A model generated the notes under the pieces. That model did no database searches. It saw only the letters and a program-made list of their open reading frames with translations, and had not been told where the DNA came from. From Nymphalis io (lineage: Eukaryota; Arthropoda; Insecta; Lepidoptera; Nymphalidae), in assembly GCF_905147045.1 (NCBI RefSeq), contig NC_065897.1, positions 5,037,001 through 5,101,000 on the forward strand: 64,000 nucleotides of DNA. Direction: 5' to 3'. A program made the translations under genes and the position numbers. Shown here piece after piece: positions 25,076 through 36,455 of the stretch. Numbering within the stretch: the first letter of the stretch is position 1; each line of letters starts with the position of its first letter.

Positions 25076-25349
25076 CATAATAGTTCAAGACATACTTATT
25101 TTATTGTGCCTTGATTGAACCTATTTTGATGAAATAACGACGAAACGGTGCCTTCAATTATTCTCTATTATATTATAATTACATTCATAATTATTAACTG
25201 TTTTTGAGATTAACTCCGAATAGACTGACAAAATAAAAATAATAGTTGTATTGGGCTAGGTAGCTTGCAAATAGCCATATTAACTTAAATAAGGGAGTTC
25301 TTTTGAACCAACAAACATACACTACAATTTTATCTATAGGTAATAGTAT

Positions 25350-25650
25350 ATAAGCCGAGATGGCCTAGTGGTAAGAACGCGTGAATCTTAACCGATGATC
25401 GCGGGTTCAAACCCGGGCAAGCACCACTGAATTTTCATGTGCTTAATTTGTGTTTATAATTCATCTCGTGCTTAACGGTAAAGGAAAACATCGTGAGGAA
25501 ACCTGCATGTGTCTAATTTCATTGAAATTCTGCCACATGTGTATTCTACCAACCCGCATTGGAGCAGCGTGGTGGAATAAGCTCGAAACCTTCTCCTCAA
25601 AAGGGAGAGGAGGCCTTAGCCCAGCAGTGGGACATTAACAGGCTGTTACT
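25350..25650 (+). mobile_element. SINE-A full-length insertion with TSD
   Basis: Complete copy from taagccgagatggcctagtg to cacaggctgttact-type sequence, flanked by an exact 10-bp duplication, gtaatagtat (25340-25349 and 25651-25660). A box TGGCCTAGTGGT and B box GGTTCAAACCC are intact. It faces the 24762-25075 copy in the opposite orientation about 275 bp away. Confidence 0.93.
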
Positions 25651-26239
25651 GTAATAGTATCACCGTCACATTTTTTAACATAATATCGTTTAATGAGTTA
25701 TAAGTATAAGTTGTAACACTTAAAAAACTTCATAAGGTTTCATATAAAAAACAGGGTCGTATATAAAAGCTTTTAGGCGTTGATAGTTAACGTCGTAGCC
25801 GGCGGCTACCGTTCAATAGTAGGTTATTACCTTTTATGTTCAATTAGACACCGTTCTTTGTCTCGAGTTTCCAATAAACGAGGCATTTTCGTCAATTCGG
25901 TTCACATTAGATTAATTTTACTACACTGGTTCAAATAATGTGTCCACGAAATTGTCGATGTTTGTAAATCTTTAGGTTTTTCGTTTTATCTGCCTTATAA
26001 AAAGAAAGGTTAACTCTAACCTTAAGAGTACAGGATGTTATATGCCAGCGGTAAAACATTTTGGACATTATATTTTGGTTATTTTCAAAACGTTGTATTT
26101 GGGATATTACTTTGCAAGTTTGCAGACCAGGTTTGCTGAATAGGTATATTGAAACTGTTATTAGTAAGGAATTTAGTATTTTATAATTTCGCAAATACTT
26201 TAACAATAAGTATTTTGCCACTTACTAAATAAACATTGC

Positions 26240-26495
26240 TTTTTTATATATATATAAGGTAGGCGGACGAGCACATGGGTCACCTGATGGTAAGTGATTA
26301 CCATCGCCCGTACACATTGGCATTGTAAGAAATGTTAACCATCCCTTACATATGGATATGATGACCCTCGTGACTGTTACACTGAATCACTCACCCTTCA
26401 TACCGGATTTCAACAATACTAAGTACTACTGTTTTTCGGTAGAATATCTGATGATACCTACCCAGACGAGCGTGCACAAAACCCTACAACCAAGT
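26240..26495 (+). repeat. Rep-D, near full length
   Basis: Starts with T/TA-rich sequence and aaggtaggcggacgagcaca, continues through cacctgatggtaagtgatta and ttacactgaatcactcaccc, and ends cctacccagacgagcgtgca. It is diverged mainly in the middle. The 65-codon frame within is not a gene. Confidence 0.85.
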
Positions 26496-28782
26496 GAAGT
26501 TTTAGCTAATGCAATATTAGTGGTAAAAAATTTGTATTTTGCAGGATAGTATAATGATTAAGTTTAAATGATAAAATTGATGAAATGAATCTTTTTAATG
26601 GAAAGACTGTCTCGTAAGTTTTTTGTTGGTTATTCTTAGTATAGTTTATATGCCTTAGGTATCCTTGCATTTAATATAATATCATTAAAATATGATTCGA
26701 ATGTTTCTAGGAACGTCGATAAAATATATTTTTATGTTAAATAAAAAAAAAAACTAATCAAAACTATTATTTTCAAGTTCTTAATTGAATTATTTAAGCA
26801 TATATTGTTTTGTTTATTATACATATATATAAATATTCACAGAATTGTAAATTATTGCGAAATGTTGATATGATTTTATCATACAATTTTATAAAACTTT
26901 TTTAAAAGAAAATATAAGCAACTAGCCCGTCGCGACTTCGTACACACCCTAGAAAAACACCCTAGAGCCTGATAGATGGCGTACGATAGTAGATGGCGCT
27001 ACGATAATAGCGACATCTAACGGATCAAATCTAAACTATTCAATACCCACTTAAACACAAAATCGATCCAGCCGCTAAAGAGAAATTAAAAATAATTCAA
27101 TTTTTATTACTTTATATTAATATTGTTACACAAAATTTAATAAATCAAGCAAATATTTATTTACCTACTAGCATAGTAATAATTTTTTTTTTATTCCAAT
27201 GCTAAATGTATTCAACGTATAAATAAAGCGAGAATAAAATAATTCAAATAAATACGAAAATAACACTACGAACAGACAAAACAGAGTCAAAGTTTCTACA
27301 GCAGTTGGGGCGAGGAAACAACTTTTTCCTGCATGGGTGTGCAAGTGCTTAACGCACTGCCGACATGTGAATCACATTGATTCCCGACTTTTTGAGTGTG
27401 AAAACTCTAGGATATATAATCCTCCTCCTCCTCGCGCATGTTGTGTAGCAGTTCCCCAGATAAACTGCGCAAACAAGGGTGCGGAGCATAGGGCAGCCCT
27501 CCGCCACGCTGCAGTCCTGTGTAGAAACGGACCCCTATTAAAATATAATGGACTAACTGTATATATACAACTCGCGTCTAAAAACTTCGATAGCGTGATT
27601 TAGAAATGTCATACGTCAATCGAATTCTATTTATAAAATAATCTTAATTCTCATATATATATAATTGTATAAGCTAAGATTTTATTAATAATAAAAAATA
27701 TGATAACGATAAAATCATTATAATTATTACGAAAAAAAAATAAAATAATTATATATTTTTTTAATAATTTTTCATTATTTTATGTTTATTACAATTATAT
27801 TTAAACTTGTATTTGTTTAAAATATTAAGTAAATTATTTTCAGCAATCGCTAATCCAAAACATTTAATGGCCACAAATGAAGCACTATTTATTGAGTTAA
27901 TTGGCTGTAAATCGGAGTAAGATTGTTTGAAATGCTCCGCTACGATTTTGTGTAGTAAAACTCATAAACCTCCCTTCGTGTTCGTTGTCAGTTAATGGTA
28001 TCATGATAAGCCGTTTATGGTCTAATTGGAGTTTCAAATGTGATTCTCGGAACATTTTTTTTTATTTAATCATTAATTTAAACGCCAATTAGTTAAATGA
28101 GATTGTTCCTTTTCAAATCGGTGCCCATTTACTGACATGTTATATAGTTTTACGTAGACATAATCTTGTTTGTTTGCGCGCTTGATGTCATTTATATTTC
28201 CTTCTAACGATCTATTTATTAGAAATTACCTACGAAAGGATATAATTGGACTTTATATTTTATGTGCGTGTTTGTTACAAGAAACTCGAAAATTATTAAA
28301 TTTAAATGTTTGTGGTTTTTGAGATAATATGTCTCTGTATAGTTTTAAGTCGAACGATTTTTTAACGAATACATTTTGTTAAATATATAAGATAATTGTT
28401 TTTTTTTTTTCAATTATTAGTTATATTTACATCCTTTCAAGATATCGGATCGAACACATTATGTATCAAAGAAGTGCAATATTATTTTCAAATAACAATC
28501 GTATAGCAAGCAACCTTTAATTTTTATTGTGTCTACATCTGGAATAAATATGAAAAATATAATTGATTTTTAACTTCTGCAAATAACAAAAATTCAAAAC
28601 AAGTTTTTACTCAACTTATCGGGAGTTATTGTAAAGCAAATGTTTTCATTGTCATAACAGATGTTGTTTAACATGTTGTTGTCCCTTTTCATCATAATGC
28701 ATTCGTACCTGAGTGAACGAGACGTCAATATCCTATGTATTGATCATCAGTAGTGTCGACTTTAGATATTATGATATTATTG

Positions 28783-29242
28783 ACGAGCCGGTTGGCGTGG
28801 TTGGTAGAACACTTGCCTTTCACGCCGAAGGTTGTGGGTTCGATTCCCACCCAGGACAGACATTTGTGTGCATGAACATGTCTGTTTGTCCTTAGTCTAG
28901 GTGTAATTATCTGTCGGGACGTCAGGGTAGTATGCGTAAGCGATCCCGTGGCGTCCCCCGAAAAGACGGTGTGGGTATCGCTGGTTTTTTGGTGGGTATT
29001 CCGGCGCCTTCAGAGGCGGCGAGCCCCACATACCCCCCCACTTCAAGTGGGGGAAACGCGTAAATGCGTTTTTCCAGCGGAAAAAAAAGGTGTAATTATC
29101 TGTATAAGTATGTATTTACAAAAGAAAAGTAGTATATGTAGTATATCAGTTGTCTGGTTTCCATAGCACAAGCTTTGTACAAGCTTAATTTGGAATCAGA
29201 TGGCCGTGTGTGAAAAATGTCCTAGGATATTATTATTATTAT
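28783..29242 (+). mobile_element. SINE-B, full length, split by a later insertion
   Basis: Cleanest forward SINE-B. The head gagccggttggcgtggttgg includes an anticodon-loop-like ctttcac (as in tRNA-Glu TTC) and a perfect B box ggttcgattcc. The body includes acatgtctgtttgtcc and ttgtctggtttccatagcac; the tail is cctaggatattattatta. A foreign 173-bp segment (28915-29087) with its own target duplication interrupts it. The tail's ATT repeats make any outer duplication ambiguous. Confidence 0.88.
28915..29087 (+). mobile_element. 5'-truncated non-LTR 3' end nested in SINE-B
   Basis: Ends in tttttccagcgg plus an A tail. It is bounded by an exact 16-bp duplication of SINE-B sequence, aggtgtaattatctgt (28899-28914 and 29088-29103). 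This is the signature of target-primed reverse transcription. Related 3' ends lie at 48881-48981 and 59003-59186, sharing gtgggggaaacgcgtaa and the tttttccagcg terminus. Whether the source is a LINE or a SINE that borrowed its tail cannot be told from the window. Confidence 0.85.
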
Positions 29243-29696
29243 TATCGAAAAATTTGCTTTAAGGTTATTAATTCATATTTCTTTACATTATTTGGTGCAA
29301 AATGATGGACAACCAAAGCAATTTAAAATTCGCCAAGGCCGGAATTATTTAGTCATTATCATAATGCACCGAATTTAGTATGGAAATCAGATTTTTTTAT
29401 ATAGGTTGAGTTATTCTATAAAAACAAATTCGAAATTCAAAACACCATAAAACACGTGAATTTCAGAAGGTGATATGCGACCTTGCTTATAATAATAATA
29501 ACATTTAAATGTTAGACGCATCAAAATAGCGTCTCAACCTGTGTCGGTTTTCAACATTTCACAATTAAGATACGTGAGTTCTTTACGCTGCTGTTCTGAT
29601 CTTTTGACAGTTTAATTAAAATAGTAGATAAACATTATGTCGTCATGGACCCATTCCTCATATATTCTACAGCCAAGTATACTTAGGTATTGTTAT

Positions 29697-29838
29697 GTTC
29701 CCGTTTGACAGGCACAGGTTGGTGGCACACTGAAGAAGTGAACGATGGTTAATATTTCTTACAGTGCCAACGTCTATATTCGGCGGTCGCCACTTACCAT
29801 CCGGTGGCCCATTAGTTAGTCTGCCTAGCTATAAAAAA
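29697..29838 (-). repeat. Rep-D fragment
   Basis: Reverse copy of the Rep-D 5' half: ttaatatttcttacagtgcc, aacgtctata, ggtcgccacttaccatccgg, tggcccat, and cgtctgcct-like sequence. Confidence 0.75.
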
Positions 29839-30056
29839 TAATAATAAAAAAATTATCAAAACCTAATTTAAACCTTACCACCTTAATGTCATACAAGATG
29901 CCTTACAATATGTCACCTCTTGAATCTCATAAATATTAAATATTATTTTTCATTACCTATTGCTACTTCTATCATGAATGTATTATTTTTTAAAACCCCT
30001 TATAATCTTTTTAATATTTTACATACATTTTACATTGTATTTCCACTTATATATTA

Positions 30057-30376
30057 ATAGCCCAGATGGCCTAGTAGTTAGAATGCGTGAATCTTAACCC
30101 ACGATCGTGGGTTCAAAGCAAATTCGTGGGTGCAAGCACCACTGAATTTTTATGTGCTTAATTTGTGATTATAATTCATCTCGTGCTTGACGGTGAAGGA
30201 AAACATCGTGAGGAAACTTGCATGTGTCTAATTTCATTGAAATGATGCCACATGTGTATTCTACCAACCCGCATTGGAGCAGCGTGGTGGAATAAGCTCC
30301 AAACCTTCTCCTCAAAAGGGAGTGGCCTTAGCCCAGCAGTGGGACAAGCTGTGTTTAACAGGCTGTTACTGTTACA
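30057..30376 (+). repeat. SINE-A, near full length
   Basis: Forward copy with the head cccagatggcctagtagtta, the middle ggtgaaggaaaacatcgtga and an intact 3' end. It has two small insertions: extra sequence after the B box (caaagcaaattcgtgggtgc) and an extra segment before the final aggctgttac. No clear target duplication. Confidence 0.88.
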
Positions 30377-31492
30377 ACACTACAATACATTAAATGATTA
30401 ATTTCAACACCAAACGAAGCAGTAAATATTAAAAAGTATAATTTTCTAAATAATTTTCGTAGCCTAAATGACAAGTGCCTTTCAAATTCCGCAACCGTGA
30501 TACAATACAAATGAGTTTTATTCGCGTTTTCTCCAATTTTGAAAAGAATTAGAAGAAAATGTTTCATTTACATTTTTTTTAAGTATGATGAGATATAATT
30601 ACCGCGTTCGTTCGAATAATTTGTGGAGACAGTTTTGTTGTTTTCATATTAAACTTAAATAGCAGTCATTCCATTTGTAGAAATAATTATGAGGAAATAC
30701 CAAACAACACGCTACGTGTGGCTGTGGTCAAAAAATACTAAGCTACGACTTATATTCATACGCTAAAGCGTATTTTATAATTATTCAATTTAATTTCAAG
30801 CTTATATTAAGTGGATTAATGGTTTTGTTTTGTTAGTTTATTTACAAAAAAAAAAAAAAAAAGTACGTCACTTTTTACGAACAGTACAAATAAAATCAGT
30901 TATAATTAGGTTACCTTTTAGCTTTTAAAGAAAATGATACTTTAAAATTATAGTAACAAGTTTTACCATTGATCTCCCTTCTAATGAAGAATTAATAACG
31001 GTTGTATAGTAACACAATATGTTTTTTTTTTTATAAATAATATCAAAAAGACAGAAATCTGTGTGTGTAAAAGATATTCATCCGTTTCTTAATTTATTAA
31101 TAGGTTTAAATGTAATATAAAAGCTATGAACAAAAGCTTTAAAGTAGCATGATATTTTATAAACATTTTACGCTCCGCGTATCAATGTGTACAGCCTTAT
31201 AGGTAAAATCGCTATTGCTGTTATTTTTCGCTCGTACATGCGTGATGGCGATGAGACAAATAGAACAGATGAATGGAGGACAATTATTATGACAAAAAGT
31301 GTATAACGCGCTCGTACAATTTTGTTACACAGTATTGGTGGGTTCCGTTATGTGGAGAATAGGTACTTTGATACAAACTCAACACTCATGAATGCTTATA
31401 GCATGAGCGTATTTATAAAGCTTGAGTTTTTTTATATATATATTTGGATTTTAAAATTGGAAGAAAAAATGGCCAATGCGACACCAATGTTT

Positions 31493-31587
31493 GTTGAAAT
31501 TGGCCACATGTGTATCCATCAATTCGCATGAAAGTAGCGTGTTGGAATAACCTTCAAACATTCTCCTCAAAAGGAGAGGTCATACTA
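31493..31587 (+). repeat. SINE-A 3' fragment
   Basis: Retains gttgaaattggccacatgtg, tattccacc-like sequence and cattctcctcaaaaggagag. The head and extreme 3' end are missing. The 69-codon frame covering its start is not considered coding. Confidence 0.65.
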
Positions 31588-32060
31588 AAATTGTCATACA
31601 TCGTCATCTACAAGCAATCGGTGATTGGCAGGACGAGTTTTAGGTAGATTATAACTCGAGCAAATTAAAAAAAGTCTATTATCAAAAATAAAATTGAATT
31701 TTTAAACTGTAGACCTATATTTTTTATTTTTATTTTTAACCTAAACATTGCTTCACGTCAGAACCGTCTGATAAATTAGCATTAAATTATACGTTTATTA
31801 TATGTTTTGTCGCAATTTGACGCCAAAGTTGGAACAAAGAACATTGTGTATATAGCGTGTACGTAGGTACGTGCTATAAATTTTCCATTTGAACCCTAAC
31901 CACGTGCAGCAGTGGTCGCAGTGATTACCATAATTTCATCGTCCCACGTGTCTCGCGACCCTTCACAAAAACTGGTAATAATCACAGCACATTGCGTTAC
32001 AGTTAACAAGAAAAATCTTGTTAAAATAAATTAATATATATTTATTAATTTCTTGATGTA

Positions 32061-32327
32061 AATAATAATAATATCCTGGTACATTTTTTCACACATGGCC
32101 ATCTGATCCCAAATTAAGCTTGTACAGAACTACTTGTACTATGGAAACCAGACAACTGATTTACTACATATACTATTTTATAAATAAATACTTATATTGA
32201 TAATTACACCCAGACTCAGGACAAACAGACATGTTCATGTACACAAATATTTGTCCTGGGTGGAAATCGAACCCATAACCTTTGGCGTGAAAGGCAAGCA
32301 TCCACCAACCACACCAACCGGTTCATC
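32061..32327 (-). repeat. SINE-B, near full length
   Basis: Reverse copy from the AAT-repeat tail (aataataataatatcctggt) to the head (accacaccaaccggttcatc). The expected palindrome-free arrangement is kept. The 20 bp outside its tail (ttaatttcttgatgtaaata) resemble those outside the partial copy at 33161. Confidence 0.85.
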
Positions 32328-32705
32328 ATTAAATATAAGAAGTAAATTTTTCATGAAGGTTCGAGAATAAAAGCAAATTGAAAAGAACTTCAAATTATAA
32401 TAATTTTTGGACATATTTATAAAGTATATGTAACTATGTGACTTCGAAAGTTTGTTTCATAAAGGGAGTTCCAAGTTTTTGACAATTAACAATGAGGTTT
32501 GTATTACACACAACTAAACACTTCGTTGTATATCACAGGATTAAGAAAAGTTTCCTAAAATTCTCGTATATATCAGAGATATAAATCCTTTATATTTTGT
32601 GTATAACAAATGTAATGTTAGTTTATAATTCCTTAATAATTTAGCACGGGTAGAATATTTAAATCAAAGCTAAAATATAATCGTAAAATCCATAAATGTA
32701 TTTAT

Positions 32706-33016
32706 GGGTGAGATGGCCCTGTGGTAAGAACGCGTGAATCTTAACCGATGATCGTGGGTTCAAACCCGGGCAAAAGCACCACTGAATTTTCATGTGCTTA
32801 ATTTGTGATTATAATTCATCTCGTGCTTTACGGTGAAGGAAAACATCGTGAGGAAACCTGCATGTGTCTAATTTCACTGAAGTTCTGCCACATGTGAATT
32901 CTACCAACCCGCATTGGAGCAGCGTGGTGGAATAAGCTCTAAACCTTCTCCTCAAAAAGAGGAGAGGAGGCCTTTAGCCCAGCAGTGGGACATTCACAGG
33001 CTGTTACGGTTACGGT
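32706..33016 (+). repeat. SINE-A, full length
   Basis: Forward copy from gtgagatggccctgtggtaa to cacaggctgttacggttac, with the B box ggttcaaacccggg intact. One base in the A box differs (CCCTGTGG for CCTAGTGG). No exact flanking duplication seen. Confidence 0.9.
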
Positions 33017-33160
33017 GGTTTTGGTTCGAATTAGAGAAGATGATATTTATTTGTTTTAGGATGTGAGAAGAGCAAGTGAGCCTTCAGAATTAATTTAATT
33101 AATTTAAATAATTCTATAATATTTATTAAAATTAATTAATTTAATTAATTTCTGGATATA

Positions 33161-33282
33161 AATAATAATAATAATATCCTGGGACATTTTTTCACACACG
33201 GCCATCTGATCCAATATATGTTTTGCCACTGCTAGGCCTTTTTACTTTACCTCTGCTGTTGAGGAGTATGTTTGAAGGTTAT
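33161..33282 (-). repeat. mosaic of SINE-B tail and SINE-A tail fragments
   Basis: 33161-33212 is the last part of SINE-B in reverse (aataataataatatcctggg to ggccatctgatcc). About a dozen bases later, 33225-33282 is a SINE-A 3' fragment, also in reverse (ccactgctaggccttt... ttgaggagtatgtttgaagg). Each is broken where the other begins, so a deletion or recombination joined them. Confidence 0.6.
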
Positions 33283-33290
33283 ATATAACT

Positions 33291-33670
33291 AGCCGTTTCA
33301 CTTCCGTATTCTCGTTCTGTTAAAAATACAAACTACTTTTTATAAGTAGAATACATAAATACAAATAAAAAATCGACAAAAAATTAATATTTTAATACAA
33401 GCGCCGTCACGTCGGGAGCCCAATTTCAAATCAATCGGACCTGCAAGACACTTTTGTCAAATAAGAAATGAGTTGAAGATCTTTAAACGCCTGAACAGAT
33501 CTTCATAATTTATAACCATCTCGATCACATCAAGTTTCAAAGAAACTACCTGAAAATCGGTATAAATATACCGATCGTAGCTCCAAAACAAAATTTTGGT
33601 AGCTACGATGCCACAGACATACATACATATACACATATATACACATTTCTGTACGTCGGGGGTTAACAAC
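33291..33670 (-). repeat. transposon fragment (family G)
   Basis: On the minus strand it runs gttaacccccgacgtacaga, then repeated atgta/tctg words, tggcatcgtagct, and ttttcaggtagtttctttga. This matches the layout of the 1275-1440 copy. It contains a short bulged hairpin (33577-33606) around ccaaaacaaaattttgg. The 70-codon minus frame is not supported as a gene. Confidence 0.45.
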
Positions 33671-35980
33671 TAGCCATTCTAACTGCTATTATAAATATAT
33701 TTCATGTAACCTGTTCATAAATATTTTATTTTGTCCTACGTAATATACACAATATGAATATTACATTAATTTATCAAGTGTTGTATAATATTTCGGCAGA
33801 ACGTCGATTCCAATAATCATTTTTAATACTACTAAGCGTACTATTATGTAGAACGATAGTAACATGTGCATGTATTTTTATACAATATAAACATTTTCTG
33901 TGATACGCTTATTTAATATGTGATATTATGCGAAGATTAAAATATTTTATTTTTGTATAAGCAGTACCTACACGTAACGAGTAGTTAACACTTTCTCTGT
34001 CAACTGTACTCAACACTACCAGTCTGTACACTCTGCTCCCGGCGGCAAGCGCGGGCTACTGTATGGAATAATAGCTTTTTTCAACCAACTTGAAATCGCC
34101 TGTCATATATTGTTACTGAGAACAACGCTGTACTGTTCAACGAATCATTTCTATCGCGTGTTTTGTTAAGATATTATATATATTATATTTTTTTTTTTTC
34201 ATAAAATATATATTATGAATTCTATAAGAATATTCGTAATCAATATAACTTAAGTCATGATTCATTTTTCTTTCTATAATTGTATTAACTACTAAATAAA
34301 CGAGGGAAAAAAAGTAATTTGAAATTTACAAATTTTTTTACATATCGTAAATTTTATTCATAAGAGAAAGGTTTTATGGCTTCCTTAAAGAAAACAGAAC
34401 CATTCTAAATGTTAACTACGTACGTCGTAATCTAAAGTGATATAAATAATAAAACAATTTTTAAACTTTAATACATATGGTCTTAACGACAAAATCTAAA
34501 ATATTGCTTATTCCATCACGTAGTTTATCCGTTAGTCCCCATTTCGAATTTCATACGTCCGTTCACTTCCCGCGTTCGTATTTCATTTATATTTTCATGG
34601 TCCCCACCCATTGTATACCTGTAATCTTAGTCCATTGCATGAATGAAACTAAAAACGCTCATTGCAATTATTGAGACCTATTCTTGAAGTTGACAGTGCT
34701 ATGATTACATATGAATAACACGTGTCGTTAGCTTCACGGGAATATGGGTGTAATTTATTGTACCGGTAAGACCAATTTAGTATGCATGAATATTTGTATC
34801 AAGTACAAGGTAATGTAGCCCTTATTTTATAATCATATAAGGTTATAATGGAATGTGTACGGCTAAAGATGGCTTCTGATACGGAGGCTGCCTAAGGCGC
34901 GTCATTAACGCAGGTTCGATACCGGCTCCCAGTTATTACTTATGGGGTAACCAGGGATTTTGTTTAATAATAATTTTGAGGTGGGCATTGAATATTATGA
35001 CAACAAACTTATATATTGCCATATGCTATATCGTGGAAGGACTATGTTTTGAGCTTCACATTTAGACATGCGTGTAACATGTAATAAAATGCAATTAGGT
35101 AGTGAATTTATAATACAATAAGCGTAGAAAGAAACTACATTCTTAACAAATTCATAATATTATATTATATGAATAATATAATAATAATTATGTAGAAATT
35201 GTTTTATATATTTATACATGTTCAGAAACGTAAATGAATAAATGGTCCAGAAAGAGTTAAATATTCATCAAACGCACAGTAAGAAATATAAACTACTAAT
35301 TTCCGACAGCGACTTCGGTAGCATGTGAGGCGTGGGAGGCGCAGCTTTTAGGTGCCCTATGTCCTTTTCTGTAACCCTGACAACGTGTAAGCAAAAATGA
35401 TAATCTTTTTATGAAAATAACAGTAAGCTATTGATTAAATAAATAAATAGTATAGATTGTATTAGGAGTATTCAAAGCTGACTGCCAACCTTCGCTATTC
35501 GGAGTGGCACTCGAAGAAGAAGAAGTATTAGTTATTATTAATTACATCCCCAAAGCGCATTGAACACGTCGATCGTACCGTTTTCGGGTATGCGTGGTGT
35601 TAAAAATCCTTTCTACCAGGTGGCACACAAATAGTTAATTTTACTTATATTGATCCCTTCCATTCTGCCATTATTGTTTAGAAAAATTACTTTAATAATA
35701 TTTGCATCGTTCTGTGATTGTCTTTTATTATTACAGAATTTGGTCACCCTAACCATATATTACGTATCAGGAGTGAAACACAAAAAAAAGTTTTAGCTCC
35801 GTTGATTACCTTCCAAGCCATATTGGAGCGATATTGTTTATTTCGACGTAAATGATTTGGGTGTTTGTTCGCAAAATTGAGATTATGGGCACAAATAACA
35901 ATGTTTTTAAATTATGTTAAATATTATTTCGGAGTCATCAAATAAGTACATACCTATTATAAGAACTATAGTCTTATTCG
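33671..35980. other. AT-rich region, no gene recognised
   Basis: Includes a 65-codon frame at 34477-34674 without recognised motifs, a degenerate tRNA-like stretch at 34861-34945, and a small GC-richer patch near 34020-34065 (ccggcggcaagcgcgggc). A fragment at 35290-35395 (cagcgacttcggtagcatgt) looks like a worn transposon tail. Confidence 0.4.
34861..34945 (+). repeat. possible tRNA-derived SINE head
   Basis: Contains a B-box-like ggttcgatacc about 50 bp after a weak A-box-like tggcttctgatacgg. No cloverleaf with good stems could be drawn, so it is not called a tRNA gene. The family is unknown. Confidence 0.25.
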
Positions 35981-35981
35981 G

Positions 35982-36132
35982 CCTTACTTATAAACGTTGC
36001 TCAGCGGCTCTTTAGTTAAACACTGATTTCGCTGTTCTGTCATTATTGTATTGACATTCGAAAGAAGTACACAAAACATTGTTTAACTACCCACTTACTA
36101 AACAAATTGCATAACGTTCAACGTTCATAAGG
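35982..36132. mobile_element. MITE related to the units inside 16139-16947
   Basis: Ends ccttacttataaacgttgc and (complement) ccttatgaacgttg form imperfect inverted repeats. The interior shares tctgtcattattg, gacattcgaaagaag and tttagttaaac with the units at 16199 and 16606. It is followed after about 36 bp by a SINE-C. No clear target duplication. Confidence 0.6.
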
Positions 36133-36168
36133 CTGATAGTGAATACGTGCAAAATATTATGAATGACT

Positions 36169-36455
36169 CGATTGCCTCGTTGGTCAAGTGGCTAGATATG
36201 TCGAAGATTTTCAGTAGCAGCCCTTAATCTGGAAGATGGAAGTGTATCAAATCTCGTGCCTCGGAAAGAACGTAAAGCCGTTAGTATTTCGCCTGAAATC
36301 ATTCATGTCGTGTTGAATTGCTGTCCCTTCAGATTATAAGAGTGAGGCATTCATAACAAAACACACTTGTGCTCTGTAATGTCTTGCGCAGTTAGCTAAT
36401 ATCTCTTGAGATCGGTCGCTGATCGGCTGAAATCGGCCAGGGATCAATGTAATGT
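36169..36455 (+). repeat. SINE-C with internal deletion
   Basis: Starts with the head attgcctcgttggtcaagtg and keeps cagtagcagccc, cctcggaaagaacgtaaagc, gtcgtgttgaattgctgtcc and the 3' part (gcgcagttagctaat, gctgaaatcggcc). The B-box region is lost through a deletion. Confidence 0.8.

Larger units (their letters stand above)
25661..31490. other. AT-rich region with interspersed repeats
   Basis: Outside the listed repeats nothing codes recognisably. 26925-27080 holds a GC-richer repeat-like stretch with agatggcg words, and 27300-27560 a GC-richer patch with a CCT run. The 88-codon frame at 27337-27603 has no family match I know. The 96-codon minus frame at 25931-26221 is also unrecognised. 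Confidence 0.4.

Noticed and set aside
27337..27603. 88-codon frame with Pro and Cys runs
   Set aside because: GC-richer patch where stops are rarer; includes a CCT simple repeat, with no motif or splice context.
28783..28860. Apparent tRNA gene with good A and B boxes
   Set aside because: It is the head of SINE-B, followed by a SINE body and repeat tail; acceptor-stem pairing is poor. The heads of SINE-A and SINE-C were rejected as tRNA genes for the same reason.
28713..29166. 60- and 72-codon frames that looked like a cysteine/proline-rich protein
   Set aside because: They cross a SINE-B head and the nested non-LTR 3' end.
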